NCBI GenBank assembly: GCA_963573385.1
Contig: CAUYLG010062032.1
Location: 1-64,000 of the forward strand
DNA from: Cacajao melanocephalus
Taxonomy: Eukaryota > Chordata > Mammalia > Primates > Pitheciidae
Length of the DNA stretch: 64,000 nt
Reading direction: 5' to 3'
Positions 46,129-58,796 of the stretch are shown piece after piece. Position numbers and translations under genes: made by a program. The notes beneath the pieces are model-generated. The model saw nothing but the letters and a program-made list of their open reading frames with translations, ran no database searches and was not told the origin of the DNA. Positions within the stretch are counted from its first letter, which is position 1. Every line of letters begins with the position of its first letter.

Positions 46129-48989
46129 AATTGTGTTCTATTCATTTGTTTTTCCTGCATTTTCACTTTGATGAACTAACAGAAATACCTGTGGAATACA
46201 GTGACAGCTTGAAAAGCTTTATGTTAGTGAAGTTATTCCAGAGTAGGTAAAATGATATGTGAAAATAAGAATTTAGTAATTCTTCTAAAATCAGAATTTA
46301 AAGACATATCACTGACCCTATGTTAAAATAGCTTACAGCACAGAAGTCTTAGAAAATGGGCATTAGAGTTTCAGAAAGCTAGTCATGTTAAAAATTTTTC
46401 AAAGCAAGGTTAGCTACCTCATAAAAAAATGGAGGTACTACTTATAGTATTCCGTTTTCAATTTAAAATGGTATTCCATTTTCGATTTAAAAAATTGTTA
46501 TTAAAATATAGTAAAATAACCATTAATTTAAACTATATTTTTGCTCACTTCAAGAAGGTGGAACATAAACTACTTAGATGACCGATTTAAGCTCCACTAA
46601 AGTAAATGGCAAATATTGGGATTGGATTACCAAGTGTATGCCTTCCATTTGATTGTCCATATAACTTTTTCTTTCATGCATGGACAATGGCTTTTCTCCT
46701 TCTTCAGTAACCCAAAGAAAAAGCCAGCATTCTAACCTGGAGCTGCACATTCAAGCTTTGACACGTTCCTCTCACTGGTTTTGTCTAATGCTTATAATAA
46801 ACCTATATAGTCAGCAGCTTTGGAAAGATGGGTCAAAGTAGTGTCTTTATCATAGTTTGAATTTTTCCCTGGGGCACTTGGCAGAGTCAGCTCTGGCGTT
46901 TCAAATGGGCTTGAAAGTTACCTGGCTGCCCTCTGAGAAGTGTGCATAAAAACTGCTTTACTTAAAAGCAGGCAAAATTAAGGTTTGTGTAGCAAAACCA
47001 TAGGCATTGTATTGAGATAGGACAAAGACTAAATACCCTGTTTCCATGTGGCTGGGAAATGAGAACTTGGTTCAAGAGCTCATGGACTGGCATATCATCA
47101 TACCACTATTAACAGAGAGCATTGCTAATCTTTAAAATGGCTTCCTGTCATGATTATTTTATCCTCCTCTTTCTGTTGAATTTGTAAAATGTATGTCTAC
47201 TGCAAAGTACACAAAGGAAATAAATTAGCACAAAAAAAGGGCTTCTTCACAACCTCAGATGATATATATATTTCTTTCAGAACATCACTTTAGAGAGAAA
47301 ATAGCAAAAATTCAGCATCATCACTTTTGTCACACTTCACTAACTAATCAAAACATGGAAAAAGAGCAGTTAAGTACATTTCTATTCATTGTACTTTTTA
47401 AGATATTTGTATAGAAGAAAAACAATTAGCTTGTTTAAAAACCCTAATGTGAGTAAGCAGTTTTTATTGTTATCTTTGCTGTTGGGATTTATATTTTAAC
47501 TTCATTTATATATAAAACCAGTAAATAAACGTATGTCAAATACTTCTTTATTTTTGATGCTAGTTCAAAATATTAGTGACTTTTTTAGATATGAATATCC
47601 GATATGTATCTTTCAGAAATTATCAGAGTATAAAATAATATTTGGGAGTTAAGGAAGGCACTAGACATAGAAACTTGTATAGACAAATACTTTGTCACCA
47701 AAGTTGTATATTTAAAAGTTAAATCCCCATTCGTTCATTTGTCTCTTATCAATTCAAATTTAGTTCATTAGAAAACAATTTTACTCCACACTTAGTCCCT
47801 AGCTTTTCATCTTTTTCACTAGTTTGTATTCCATTGCCCATTGCTTCATAGCTCAACTCTGTTTAAATCTGTTAACTGAAATGATTTTTAAAACTTTTTG
47901 TCCATTTTTTACCTATTCCATTGGACATTGGACTTGTAAGATATCATGATACAAAGGAAAATGGCACTACAATGATATGATTCGTGATTCCACTGTAAGT
48001 TTCCTTGATGCTTTTACAGTGTGATTAATTTATCTTGCCCCCTTCGTTTTTTTAACTATAAAGCAAGTATATGTACAACAATGCCATTTTTTCAACCCCA
48101 AATAAATAGAAACAGCTACAGGACTAAAGTTTCTTATATGAATCTTACAGTTTACTTAGCATATACTTTAATAAAGTTTCATCTTCAGGAAACTAGAAAA
48201 TTGTATCTTGTGTAAGGCTAGATGTTTTGTCAAAAACATACGTAATATTCATATAGCAGAGCTTTGGCCTTATGCCATGCACAAGCAGGAGGTGTTTCTG
48301 GAACTGTCCTATTGATTTTCACACATTATTTATTAGAAATGACTGCTGCCATTCCCACATAGAGCTAAGTGTGAACATTTACCATATGCATGTAGCCTCA
48401 AGATTATTTTGTTGTTCACAAAACCACCTTTGTCCTCCCATCGAAATGTTGTCCTCATCTTAAAAGTAAATGGTACTATTTTATTCAATGGTTTATATTT
48501 TGGAATCCTAAGCAGATATCTTTTGCCTTAAATTTCAAGCACTACATTACTTCCAAAGACATGCTATGGGTATAAGGAAATTATATCAAACATGAGTAAA
48601 TTTTGTTGCCCAACACTGTAGAATTAACAATACTGTCATATAAATACATGAATACAGACACTGATGGTTAGTGAAAATTACCCCCAAATTTCTAATGCCA
48701 TGAGTCTACTTTGGATAGCTTTTTAGTTTGATTTTTATTGACATTATATGGAGCTTATTTGTAAGCCTACAGACATAATTCATAGAATATAATACTCAGC
48801 TCTTTGAGAATATACTACTTAAATATTTGAATATATTTATTCCAAATATATTTCCACTGTGATTTTTCTGGTGAGATACACTTGCCATCACAGTAAGATA
48901 TTGCTGATTCAGATGAAATTTTCAATTAGCTAGAAAAATGAAAGAATGCAATTCTTTTTCAAGATTTCTTCAAATAAAGAAACAAGCAA
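46129..48989. other. 2.9 kb with nothing assigned
   Basis: No repeat, microsatellite of note or coding signal. Together with 20286-23083 this is the least repeat-marked part of the window. Confidence 0.5.
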
Positions 48990-49078
48990 AATTAGGCTGT
49001 GGTGTTGTGAATAACACCATGAAGTATAGAGTCAAGCAATCCTGAGGTTCAGTCACAGTTCTACTGTTAAGTAAATAA
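48990..49078 (+). mobile_element. Possible MIR remnant
   Basis: TGTTGTGAATAACACCATGA, AGTCAAGCAATCCTGAGG, TTCAGTCACAGTTCTACTG resemble the 5' and core part of sense MIR. Short and diverged. Confidence 0.4.
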
Positions 49079-50539
49079 TAATTCTAGAGGCGTGTTTTTG
49101 TTCTATTAGGTTGGTGGAAAATATGTAGACCAATAGCATTCCACAGACCAGCAATGAGCCTACCCCACAGCTATTCAACCTGTCCATTATTGGGTAGCTT
49201 TCAGATAACTAGTTAGGAAGAAAACATCTATGAAAACTATTTGCTAAAGAATTATATATTTTAATTAAGGGTACTGAACATGGTCAAGTTAGAGTACGAT
49301 AGAGTAGAAACCTTCTATTCAAATATAATTGAGACCAGTTGTTTGATAGTTAATCTAAAAAGTGAGTTAAGAAGGAGGATCATGGGGTTAAAAAAAACCA
49401 AACAAACACAAATGTAAACTGATTGGCCAATATTTTTATGTAAGTCCAGGACCCTTTGATTATCACTCTATTAACTGGAGTTTCTATTCTTCATCTTCTT
49501 TGTATACATCATGATCATAACGAGTCAGTTATAATTCTAAATTTTTATTTGTTTAAAGTAGAACCAAAAAAGTAATTGAAGTGCAAAAACCTTTTAGCTT
49601 ATTAAAATTTTGTTCTGATTATTCTAATTTTATAATTTCTTTTTAAAATTTTTGCAGTTACAGAGCCCTCATATTAATCAACTTAGTTTTTTCTAATCTT
49701 TCAAGACCGAACATATTTTTACATAAATAACATCACTATTTTATAATCATATCACTGATTTTATTTACTTCACAAAAGACTAAATTAAATACAACCTAAA
49801 TAAACTAGCTGGTGGATAAGTTAACATAATGCCAAGTTGAGGCAGAGGACTTACGTAGGCATGATAGAAAATACACTGTTATTTTGCAGGGACAATGTAC
49901 AGTGTCAGTTCATTCAACAAGTTAATTAAACACAACTCAACTAAAACAATGTCAGTGAAAAGCAGCAACTTCTGTTTTTTGCTCCATGGACTTACAGCCA
50001 GTGAGTCCTGAGAAAGAAGAGATAATTTAAAGAGCTTCATTGGCAGGTGAATCTGTACTTGGTCTATTAGCTTAGAGATTGAAACTCCATATTAAAAGCA
50101 GGAGAAGAATGGTGAGGCATCCCATATGAAGAAAGAAATCAAAATGGACATGCAGAGGCAAAAGTAGCCATGGTCTTTGTCCTGGCTCAGGAGGACAAAG
50201 CCTGGACTCTTGCCTATAACCTGACTCCATCCCATGTGCTTTATCTACTCACATTGTTTGCCCAGGAAATCTGGCACTCCACAATGAGAACAAGAACTGG
50301 TTGTCCCAGCTAATCTTCAACTGGGTGTGTCCCATAGGGTTGTCAGATTTGGAAAACAAGTAAGGATAAGGTTTGAAGAAAAAGACTTGGAGATGAAGCA
50401 GAATGCTCCTGCCAAAGCTTCCCTCAATTGACATAAGAGGAACAAGTCTGTATGCCAAATTAATCATAGTATAATTTACCAGGTATCCAAATAAATTTGT
50501 ATAGAGAATAAGAGTTTCCCGTCAAATACCTGACTGTAA
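49079..50539. other. Unassigned sequence
   Basis: No feature recognised. A TTAGGTTGGTG-like string near 49108 is too short to call MADE1. Confidence 0.5.
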
Positions 50540-51640
50540 TTTTACATGTAATTCTTTTATTCAACAAATGCTCAATGTATGTTTGTTTTATACCAAACAC
50601 TTTTTAAGGAATTAGGAATACCATTGTGAATGAAATAGACAATTTCTACTAAATGCTTAGTTATGATGGGAGTCAAACAAATACATAAGAAATATAATAA
50701 TTAAGAAATACAGTTTTATGCTTAATTATGTCACACAGTAATAAGTGCTGTGTCCCCAAAACACTCATTTTATCAAACTATTATAAAACAGGGAAGGTAC
50801 ATAAAGAATGCTGGACATGGGACTGGAGATTCTGTTTTAAATATGGTTGCCAGAGAAGTCCTCACTGTGTGAGAACATTCCATCAAGAACTTGAAGGAGA
50901 TGAGGGAAGTCATCAAGTGGACGAAAAAAAGAACAATCCCAGTAATAGGTCCAGCAAATGCAAAGACCAGAGGAGAAAGACATCTGCTTTGCTTAAAGGA
51001 CAGCAAATAGGTCTCCATCTCCCTGCTCTACAGGACAGTGAATAAAGTGGAAATGGTAGAAGAGTTTTTAGTTGTAAGGTAAGAACAGGGACCAACCATG
51101 GAGAGTCTTAGATATCATCATGGAGATTTCTATTTTACTGGAGGTGAAATGGAAGCCACTGAAGGCACTTGAAACAGAGGCTGATGTGGTTCACAGCTTT
51201 AATAGTCTGCTGTCTGCTGAGATAAGAATTGACTATAGGACAAAGGGTAGACCCAGGTAGTGAGATGGTATTGCAGTCACCTAGGAGATAGGATGATTGG
51301 AACTAGAATGGTGAGAGGTGGTCATATTTTGGAAATATTTTTAAAGTAGAGCTGATGGGATGTGGTGATGAATTTGACGTGGGATGTGAATCAAATTTCA
51401 TAGCCTGAGCCAAACGTTCCTATTCAATTACGTTTAATATAATGGAAAAGGTAGGTGAAAATGGATTAAGAAAGAAATGAATAGAAGTTTGGTGTGGGAA
51501 ACGGTAAGGTGAAGAAACCAGTAGAGATGTTAGATATCAAATCTGAGTTCAGGAGTTTTCAGTGCATAGAAAATTTGATCATTAGCACGGTGCTGGTATT
51601 TGAAGATATGAGACTGGACAAGGTCATTGTAGTTTAGTTT
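50540..51640 (-). mobile_element. L2, about 1.1 kb, minus strand
   Basis: Antisense L2 from its 3' terminus into ORF2: CTTTTATTCAACAAATGCTC, GAATACCATTGTGAATGAAA, GGAGAGTCTTAGATATCATC, GGAAGCCACTGAAGGCACTT, GGTATTGCAGTCACCTAGGA, GGTGATGAATTTGACGTGGG and GATCATTAGCACGGTGCTGG. The order is maintained over more than 1 kb, long for an L2. The 105-codon plus frame at 50728-51045 is antisense to the L2 and is incidental. Confidence 0.7.
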
Positions 51641-52269
51641 AGTGTATTTCCACATACTGTATTTCAAGCATGCTAGATACTTTAATGCTTTAAAAAGCAG
51701 CCCTTTGGTAAATTTCACAGGAATGAGGATTTGATTGACCTGTTGTTCTCTGATGTCTGATCTCAGTAGGGTGCATTATTTTATTATATTTAATTCCCTA
51801 TAAAATTCCAAATTTATCAAAGTAAGACCTATATTTATAATCAGGATTTTTGAGGTACACTATTCCTATTCAGCTAGAACTATATCTCTTAATTTCACAG
51901 AAATATCCTTCCCTGGCATGATGATACTATGATATCACCAATCATGAAGTCATGCTGACTTGTAGGCAACAGTGGAGCTCACATTTTGATCTAAGCTAAT
52001 TTGCATGAATTACCTAAATTATGAAAATACACACTTTCAGAGATTTTTATTAATTCTGAATTGTGTCAAACTATCACTTAATAATTCTCAAGGGCCCAAC
52101 TCTGGCAAAACCAGATGCTGCAGTGTATGTCTTTGCTGTTCCTTTCCAATTTTTTTCATCATGGTTCATCAGCGAATGCTATGAAGTCTAATTAATTTAA
52201 TTAATGGATCTCAGGGCCACTGGACCATGCATTTACATGAATTACTCTGTGAAGAAGGAGCGTGTGCTA
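51641..52269. other. Unassigned sequence
   Basis: No feature recognised. The left edge may still be L2. Confidence 0.4.
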
Positions 52270-52330
52270 GCTCTCTCTATCTGTCTCTGTCTCTCTCTCT
52301 CCTTCTCTCTCCCTCCTTTCCTCCCTTTTG
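52270..52330. repeat. CT-rich low-complexity tract
   Basis: TCTCTCTATCTGTCTCTGTC-type pyrimidine run. Confidence 0.9.
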
Positions 52331-53231
52331 TCTTTGTCTTTAAAGAGCAGAACATTTTAGTGACCTACAGTTAACTGGCTAAACTAAGCAGTGATCTCTT
52401 AGGTAAGAATGCACTGCAAACAAAGCATAGACTATAACGCTGCCACTAAAGCTTTTGTTCATGTTGTTCTAGGGCTAATAAAATTGAATACTGTAATCTA
52501 GCTCTGAGGAAATTTGAGATTGTCTCATATTTTCTAAGTTAAACCAGAAAATAATTAATTATAGGGAAAGCACAAGAATTGCCCAGGCAGAGCCAGCCTG
52601 AGAAATAATTTCTGTTCATTCTTGATATATTATCTGCTTTGTCCCTAGAGACTCCCTTTTGTTACTCTTTATCAAAATTGTTTGACCACTTAATTTTCCT
52701 GCCATCTCAACTCAAAAATCATACCTATGAAAGAACAAAAGTTTTCATCTTTTTGCTTTTGCATAAACTCTGTGCCTGCTCTGAGAGTGTAAGATTTATA
52801 GTTATATATAGATATTTTTATTTATAATCTTTCTCCTGCAAAACAGGATTAGAGAAAGTGAAGCAAAAAGAACATATAATAAGATGAATAATGAATAGAA
52901 AAACAAATTGCTCTAAAGACAAAGTAAAGGAAACTATAAAAGGTAGATGACTAGAACTATTTCATAAGAAGAGACCTCGATCTTTCCATCAAATAGTATG
53001 GCATAATTTGCACAATGTATCCAATGGTTAATGAATACACATTTGTTGAAGACATCATTAATAAATAACATGACCAATGACAAACTAGTACAAAAGATTT
53101 TTACTCCTCAGGAGTAACTATTAGATAGGTATTATAAATTCTAACTTCAAAAGGTAGAGGAAAATATATGTTGATCTGACCCATAAATGCAACAGGAAGA
53201 CATGGAGTAACAATTACTGCAGGTGAATTTC
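52331..53231. other. Unassigned sequence
   Basis: No feature recognised. Confidence 0.5.
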
Positions 53232-53430
53232 AGCTCTTGGTCTGTCTACCAACCAGTGTCACCAGAAACTTTCTTCAGACCCATGTATCCAACTGCGTAT
53301 CTGTCTTTTGCACCTGGATATCCCTCAGCTACCTCCATTTAATTCCTCTTCTTCCTCCAAACTACTCAGCATCCAAGCATATCCAGACAACTTTGAAGAG
53401 CTATTCTAGTCTCCGCCGTCTCCCCTGTTG
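53232..53430 (+). mobile_element. L2 ORF2 end fragment, plus strand
   Basis: CAGACCCATGTATCCAACTG, CGTATCTGTCTTTTGCACCT and GGATATCCCTCAGCTACCTC match the L2 ORF2 C-terminal region in sense. It is probably part of the same insertion as 53690-54482, separated by the MIR. Confidence 0.6.
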
Positions 53431-53454
53431 CTGATCTAGTTAAGAGGGCCAAAC

Positions 53455-53685
53455 AATGTAGTTGAGAGGACACCAGCGGTGTATCTAGCAGCATTTAGTT
53501 TTAACCTCATCCCTTAATTTAAAATCTGCATGGCCTTCAGTAAGCTCTTTAACTCTTCTGAATATCAATTGATAAAAGTAAAAAAAAAATTTCCAAAATT
53601 AATTGTAGTGAGGATTAAAATATCATGTTTGGTACATCATGAGCTCTCAATAAACAGTTGTGGTATTCTTATTCAAATTGGTACA
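53455..53685 (+). mobile_element. MIR, plus strand
   Basis: CATGGCCTTCAGTAAGCTCT, TTAACTCTTCTGAATATCAA, AGTGAGGATTAAAATATCAT, GGTACATCATGAGCTCTCAA and TAAACAGTTGTGG follow the MIR core and tail in sense. The 5' part is weaker. Confidence 0.7.
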
Positions 53686-53689
53686 CAGA

Positions 53690-54482
53690 CCTATCACGTC
53701 TCCTTCCTTTTAGATCTGTTTTTTATTATTTTTTCCTTCTGTTCTTGTCTCTGAATCCCCCAACCCAGTCTCTCTTCTATCACCTTTTACGAAATCCACC
53801 ATGACCCTACTCACCAAACCATTCCTCACACTCCTTTCTCTCGTACCCTGGCCTCCATCCCAGCTCCTCCATCCCCACCTGTAATGCAGCCTCTATACCA
53901 CGATCAGGGCTATGGTTCTCAAATGCAAATCTGATCATGTTGCACCTTATAACGTCTTTGAATGACACCTACTTGTCTCATGATAAGTTCTAAACTCCTT
54001 AGTTTTAGGTTGACCCTGACCATTTTTTATCTGACCCTGTGCGTCTCTCCCTCCTAATTCTCGTTTATCTCCACCAAATACTCCACCCGTTTTTTTTGAA
54101 CAACGTGGCTCCACTGTCATCTCTTCATACTTATGTTTTTCCTTGAGCTCTCACTTTGCTCACAGTGTTCCTGCCACCTGGAATAGCATTTTCCCTGTTG
54201 GCCTGGAAAATTTGACTGTTCCTTTGTGACGGAATTCAGTCTTCACCTCCCCATGAGGTCAATTTAAGAGAAATAGACTATATTTTATTTTGTAGTCTCA
54301 CAGTCCATTAGGCAGTCTTCAAATGCCCAGTATGACAGTGCTTGATATTTGTTGTTTATATGCCTATTTCCCCCACTGGCTTTCAGAAACATGAGGGATT
54401 GTTGTATCCATTTATATCCCCAGAGTCTAGCATCCCATGCATCTATTTGTGTTTAAATGAGTAAATGAATGAATGCATGATG
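53690..54482 (+). mobile_element. L2 3' region, plus strand, to its natural end
   Basis: Long L2 match: CTCGTACCCTGGCCTCCATC, GGTTCTCAAATGCAAATCTG, GAATGACACCTACTTGTCTC, TGTTCCTGCCACCTGGAATA, GTCTTCACCTCCCCATGAGG, TATCCCCAGAGTCTAGCATC and the terminal AAATGAATGAATGCATGA. The (TGAA)n end is preserved. ORF2 coding remnants are frame-broken. Confidence 0.8.
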
Positions 54483-56121
54483 AGAAAACAATGACCTATG
54501 TTTTGTCTCTACCTCTAACATGACATTATAAATAGACTGATTCAACCAAAGATTCCAGTTCTTATTCCCTTTGCTGTTGTTATTGTATATACTACCAAAA
54601 AGCTTCATTCCTTCCAAAAATTTATTAAATGGGAGCAATAAATTCAGTGTCTTCTGAGAGCAGCATTGTGCTCTTCCTCACTCTCTCCGTTTTGCCTATT
54701 GCTACTTTGAAGAGTATGTGTTTATGAGTTTATAGATTAATTTGTAACAATGCATGTAATAGGAGCCCTGCTATTTCTTCATAAGTGGTTATGAAAAAAT
54801 ATTCACATTTGCTTATGTTTTGTAAACATCTATATGTGGTGGAGTATGTGTTATTATAATGTTATTTTAAGCAGAAATATAGATTAAAGTATTTTACTGT
54901 TCTTAATGTAAAGCTCATAATTAGATATACAAAGGTGCTCATCTACAAGATAATGGAGGCATAAGCAAAACACAGAAAAAGGCTTACCAGGAACAAATTA
55001 TAACAAACAAACAAATGTTAGTTTTATTGCAATAGAATTACTGAATTAGTACATGATAGAACAAAAGATCTATAAAAAGTTTAGATGTCAGGAATTTCTC
55101 AGACATGGATTGTATACAGTGTACCCAAAAAATTCTATCAAATTGTTTCTATTTCAAGAAATTTTCAGTTTATTCATGTTCAACACAGAAGTTAATTACA
55201 AATGAAAGATAAACGGAGTGGAAAACAGTGGCATTGCTTTTCCTGGTTTTCTGGGAAGAATGCGTGAGTGGGGTTAATATTGAAATGCAAAACAAATCTC
55301 TTCACTCCTCATCTTGTTCCCAAGATAGGACGAAATACACATGGCCAAGAATGAGGAAAGTAGGGCAAAACCTAATGCAGTCAAGAGAGTTATGACCCTG
55401 AGGTGTGAGGTAAGATCTGGCCCTGGGAATGTGGACCGACATCACAATAGTTAGTGTCTAGACTGGAATGATTAGATATAAAGTAGGTTAACTTGGGGTC
55501 TTTAGAGACGGCGCTATTCCCAGAAAGATAAATGAGGTCAAGTACTAGGACAAAAGGACAAGCATCATTGGTAGGAAAAAAGAAAAAATGACTTAGAAAA
55601 ATAAAAAGAAGGAGAATAAAATGTAGAGGAATAGAAAAAATACCAAGGATGGAGAGCAAAAGGTTTGCCAGACAGTCTGTTGCTTGGGAATGTGGGTTAC
55701 ACAGCAGCCTGGAAGGTGATGCTACTTCCAAGCCCATGATTCTGTCTCCATGACTTAGGACACTAGTCATAAAGAAATAGAACACAACATCTTTCTCTTT
55801 CTAGATCTCATTGTCAGTTGAAGAACTGCTACTCATGGCCTGCTAGAGTGAAACTCACTGATTCAGAAATGAATAAAATTGGACCTGCCAGAGGCCTTTA
55901 ATTATTATGTGGGCATCAGAAGTGATGATGATTGATGTGGGTGTTATTTCAATAAAGTGGTAGGAATAATTAATATACAAAAATTTTACTTTTTCTGATT
56001 TTAATTTATAGTTAAATACATGAATATTGTGTTTCAATGTTGCTATTCAAGTTAAAGACCATGTCAATTCTTAGAAACAATCTCTCATTGTGTATTAATT
56101 TCAATAAAACATTGTAGTAAT

Positions 56122-56123
<2 letters not shown>
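54483..56123. other. 1.6 kb with nothing assigned
   Basis: No repeat recognised. A 131-codon minus frame (55390-55785) encodes a Leu/Phe-rich string with no recognisable domain and is read as chance. Confidence 0.5.
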
Positions 56124-56161
<38 letters not shown>

Positions 56162-56168
56162 TATATAT
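56124..56168. repeat. (TA)n(CA)n compound microsatellite
   Basis: About 14 TA units, then CACACACA and a short TA run. It lies at the 3' end of the adjacent antisense L1M. Confidence 0.95.
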
Positions 56169-56184
56169 AAATACATTAATAGGC

Positions 56185-57180
56185 ATTACTTTTTGAGTTG
56201 TTTTGGGTTTACAGGCAAAAACGAGTGAAAATTAAAGCGATGTCCATAGACTCTCTAACTCCACCCCCATTTCTCCTATTGTTAACATCTTTTGGTATTT
56301 TTAACAGTAGTATGTTACGTTTGTTACAAGTGATGAGCCAATGTTGATAAATTATTTTTATCTAAAGTTCATAATTATATTAGGGTTCACTCTTTGTGGT
56401 GTCCATTTTATGGATTTTAGCAGATGTATAATAAGATGTACCCACCATGGCAATGTTACACAGAAAAATAGTTTCACTGTCCTAAAAATCCCCTGTGCTC
56501 TACCTAGTTACTCCTTCTTTCTTTCCTCCCCAGGAGCCCCTGAAAATGACTGTTCTTTTTACTGTCTCCGTGATTTTGCCTTTTTCACAATGTCATATAC
56601 TTGAAACCACAAAGGATGTGGGCTTTCATATTGGCTTCTTTCACTCAGTAATATGCATTTAAGCTTCTTCCATGTCTTTCTGTGGCTTGATAGCTCTTTT
56701 TTAATATATATAGCACTGAATAATATTCAATTGTATGGCTACATCATAGAGTGTTTGTCCATTTGCCTATTGAAAGGTACCTTGGGTTGTTTCTGTTTTG
56801 GTACTTAGGAGTAACACTGGTATAAACATTTGTGTGTGCATGTTTTGTGTAGGCATCAGTTTTCAACTATTTTGGCCAATACCAAGGAGCAAAATTACGG
56901 AATCATTTGCTAAGAGTGTGCTTAGCTTCATAAGAAACTGCTAAGCTGTCTTCCAAAGTGGATGTACCCATTTTGCATCCCCGCTAGCAATGAATAAGAG
57001 TTCTTTCTGCTCATTGTTCTTTCCTGTACTCAGTAGTGTTGATATTTTGGATTTTGGCCATTATCATGGGTTTGTAGTAGCATCTCATTGTTTTGGTTTG
57101 CAATTTCCTAACGACGAAAGATGTTGAGCATCTTTTCCTGTGCTTATTTACCATTAGTAATATGTTGCCATCAGTAACTT
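56185..57180 (-). mobile_element. L1M, minus strand, outer element of the nest
   Basis: Antisense L1M 3' UTR and ORF2 end: GTTTTGGGTTTACAGGCAAA, TATTAGGGTTCACTCTTTGT, CTAAAAATCCCCTGTGCTCT, CATGTCTTTCTGTGGCTTGA, CCAATACCAAGGAGCAAAAT and CTGTCTTCCAAAGTGGATGT. Well ordered for 1 kb. Interrupted on the right by an Alu with a long pyrimidine tract. Confidence 0.85.
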
Positions 57181-57204
57181 TCCTTTCCCTTTCCGTTGCC
57201 AGTG

Positions 57205-57213
57205 AGATCCAGT
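57205..57213. repeat. Target-site duplication, left copy (Alu at 57214)
   Basis: AGATCCAGT, repeated at 57626-57634. Confidence 0.75.
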
Positions 57214-57339
57214 CTGTCTCTCTCTCCTTCCTTCGTTTCTTTTGTTTCTTTCTCTCTCCGTCTCTTTTCTCTCTCTCTCTTCTTTATTCCTTTCCCTTTC
57301 CCTTTCCCTTCCCTTTTCCCTTTTCCTTTCCTACTGTTT
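57214..57339. repeat. 125-base polypyrimidine tract (expanded Alu A-tail)
   Basis: Almost pure C/T (CTCTCTC, CCTTT and CCCTTTT units), lying between the left target duplication and the Alu body. It occupies the place of the Alu A-tail, so it reads as a tail-derived GAAA/GGAAAG-type satellite on the Alu strand. Long purine/pyrimidine mirror tracts can form triplex (H-) DNA. Confidence 0.85.
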
Positions 57340-57625
57340 GTTTTAAGACGTAGAGTCACTCTGTCGCCCTGCTGGAATGGAGAGGTGCAATCTGAGCTCA
57401 CGGCAACCCCCACCTCCCGGGTTCAAGTGATTCTCCTGCCTCAGCCTCCGAGTAGCTGGGATTACAGGCACCAACCACCACGCCTGGCTAGTTTTTGTAT
57501 ATTTTAGTAGAGACAGGGTTTCACCATGTTGGCCAGGCGGGTCTTGAACTTCTGACCTCAGGTGATCCACCCTCCTCAGCCTCCAAAAGTGCTGGGATTA
57601 CAGGCATGAGCCACCGTACCCGGCC
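57340..57625 (-). mobile_element. Alu (AluS-like), minus strand
   Basis: Antisense Alu with both arms (AGAGTCACTCTGTCGCCCTG, CAGCCTCCGAGTAGCTGGGA, GCCACCGTACCCGGCC). Target duplication AGATCCAGT lies on both sides, outside the polypyrimidine tract. Inserted into the L1M. Confidence 0.93.
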
Positions 57626-57634
57626 AGATCCAGT
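57626..57634. repeat. Target-site duplication, right copy (Alu at 57214)
   Basis: AGATCCAGT, the partner of 57205-57213. Confidence 0.75.
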
Positions 57635-57639
57635 ACTTC

Positions 57640-58042
57640 TTAATGGAAATGAAAACTTCACCAATTACCACATTTTTCCCCATATATTTGTAATAAGTTC
57701 TGATATCTGATAAAGCAAGTCTGACCCTCTACATTTTAAAAAATTAACCAAAATATTTATGAAAAATTAATATTCTATGAACATTTTAGAATCAAATATT
57801 GAAAACAACAACCATATTAGATTTATTGGAAAAATAATGTAATTTAATATTAAGTTATCACGTCTATTAACATGACATAATTCTTCACTTATTTGGATTT
57901 CCTTTAGGATCAATTCCTAAAATTTTCTATATAGATGGTTTTAGGGTTTTGTTTTTTTGTAGCTTAACTACAAGATACTTTGTAGTGTCTCAATTTTAAT
58001 TACGGTTTTACACCTTCAATTCAATTATTGCTGATATGAAAG
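57640..58042 (-). mobile_element. L1M remnant continuing after the Alu, minus strand
   Basis: GTTCTGATATCTGATAAAGC and AGTCTGACCCTCTACA match antisense ORF2 well upstream (in L1 terms) of the break at 57180. This implies a deletion. The remainder is AT-rich and weakly matched. Confidence 0.45.
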
Positions 58043-58796
58043 AACTTTTTTTTCGACATCGATTTTAGATTTAGTGGGTACACATGCAGGTTTGTCACAT
58101 GGGATACTGCTTGATGCTGAGGTTTAGAGTACAAATGTACCCATTAACCAGATGACGAGCGAGGTATGCAATAGTCAGTTTTTCAACTCTTGTCCCTCTC
58201 CTTCCCTCCTCTATTGTTCCCACCTTTATGTCCATGTTTACTCAATGTTTAGTTTCCACTTACAAATGAGAAATTGCAGTATTTGTCTATCTGTTTCTGA
58301 GTTAATTCAATTAGGATAATGGTCTCCAGTTGCATCCATGTTGCAACAAAGAACATGACTTCATTTTTTTATGGCTGCATAGTATTACATGGTATACATA
58401 TACACATTTTCTTGATCCAGTTCACCAATTAGGGAGACCTGTGTCAATTCCCTTTCTTTGCTATTGTGAATAGTGCTACAATGAATTTACAGGTGCAAAT
58501 GTCTTTTTGGTAGAATGATTTATGTTCTTTTAGATGTATACCCAGTAATATGATTGCTGGGTCAAATGGTAATTCAGCTCTTAGCTCTTTGAGAAATCTC
58601 CAAACTGCTCTCCACAGTGGCTGAACTAATTTACATTCCCATCAGCAGTGTACATGCCTTCCCTTTTCTCCAGAGCCTCACCAATAGCTCTTATTATTAT
58701 TTTTTTAACTTTTCACCAAAAGCCATTCTGACTGGTGTAAGATATCCCACTGTGATTTGGATTTGCATTTTTTTGATTATTAGTGATGATGAGCTC

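Noticed and set aside
49103..49135. TTAGGTTGGTG-like string resembling a MADE1 terminus
   Set aside because: Only about a dozen bases match and no complementary arm or internal MADE1 sequence follows.
50330..50360. Phrase resembling a MER5-type or similar DNA-transposon sequence (AGGGTTGTCAGATTTGGAAA)
   Set aside because: Too short, and the following bases do not follow a consensus I know.
55390..55785. 131-codon minus-strand frame
   Set aside because: Leu/Phe-rich complement of purine-rich DNA, with no start context or recognisable domain.
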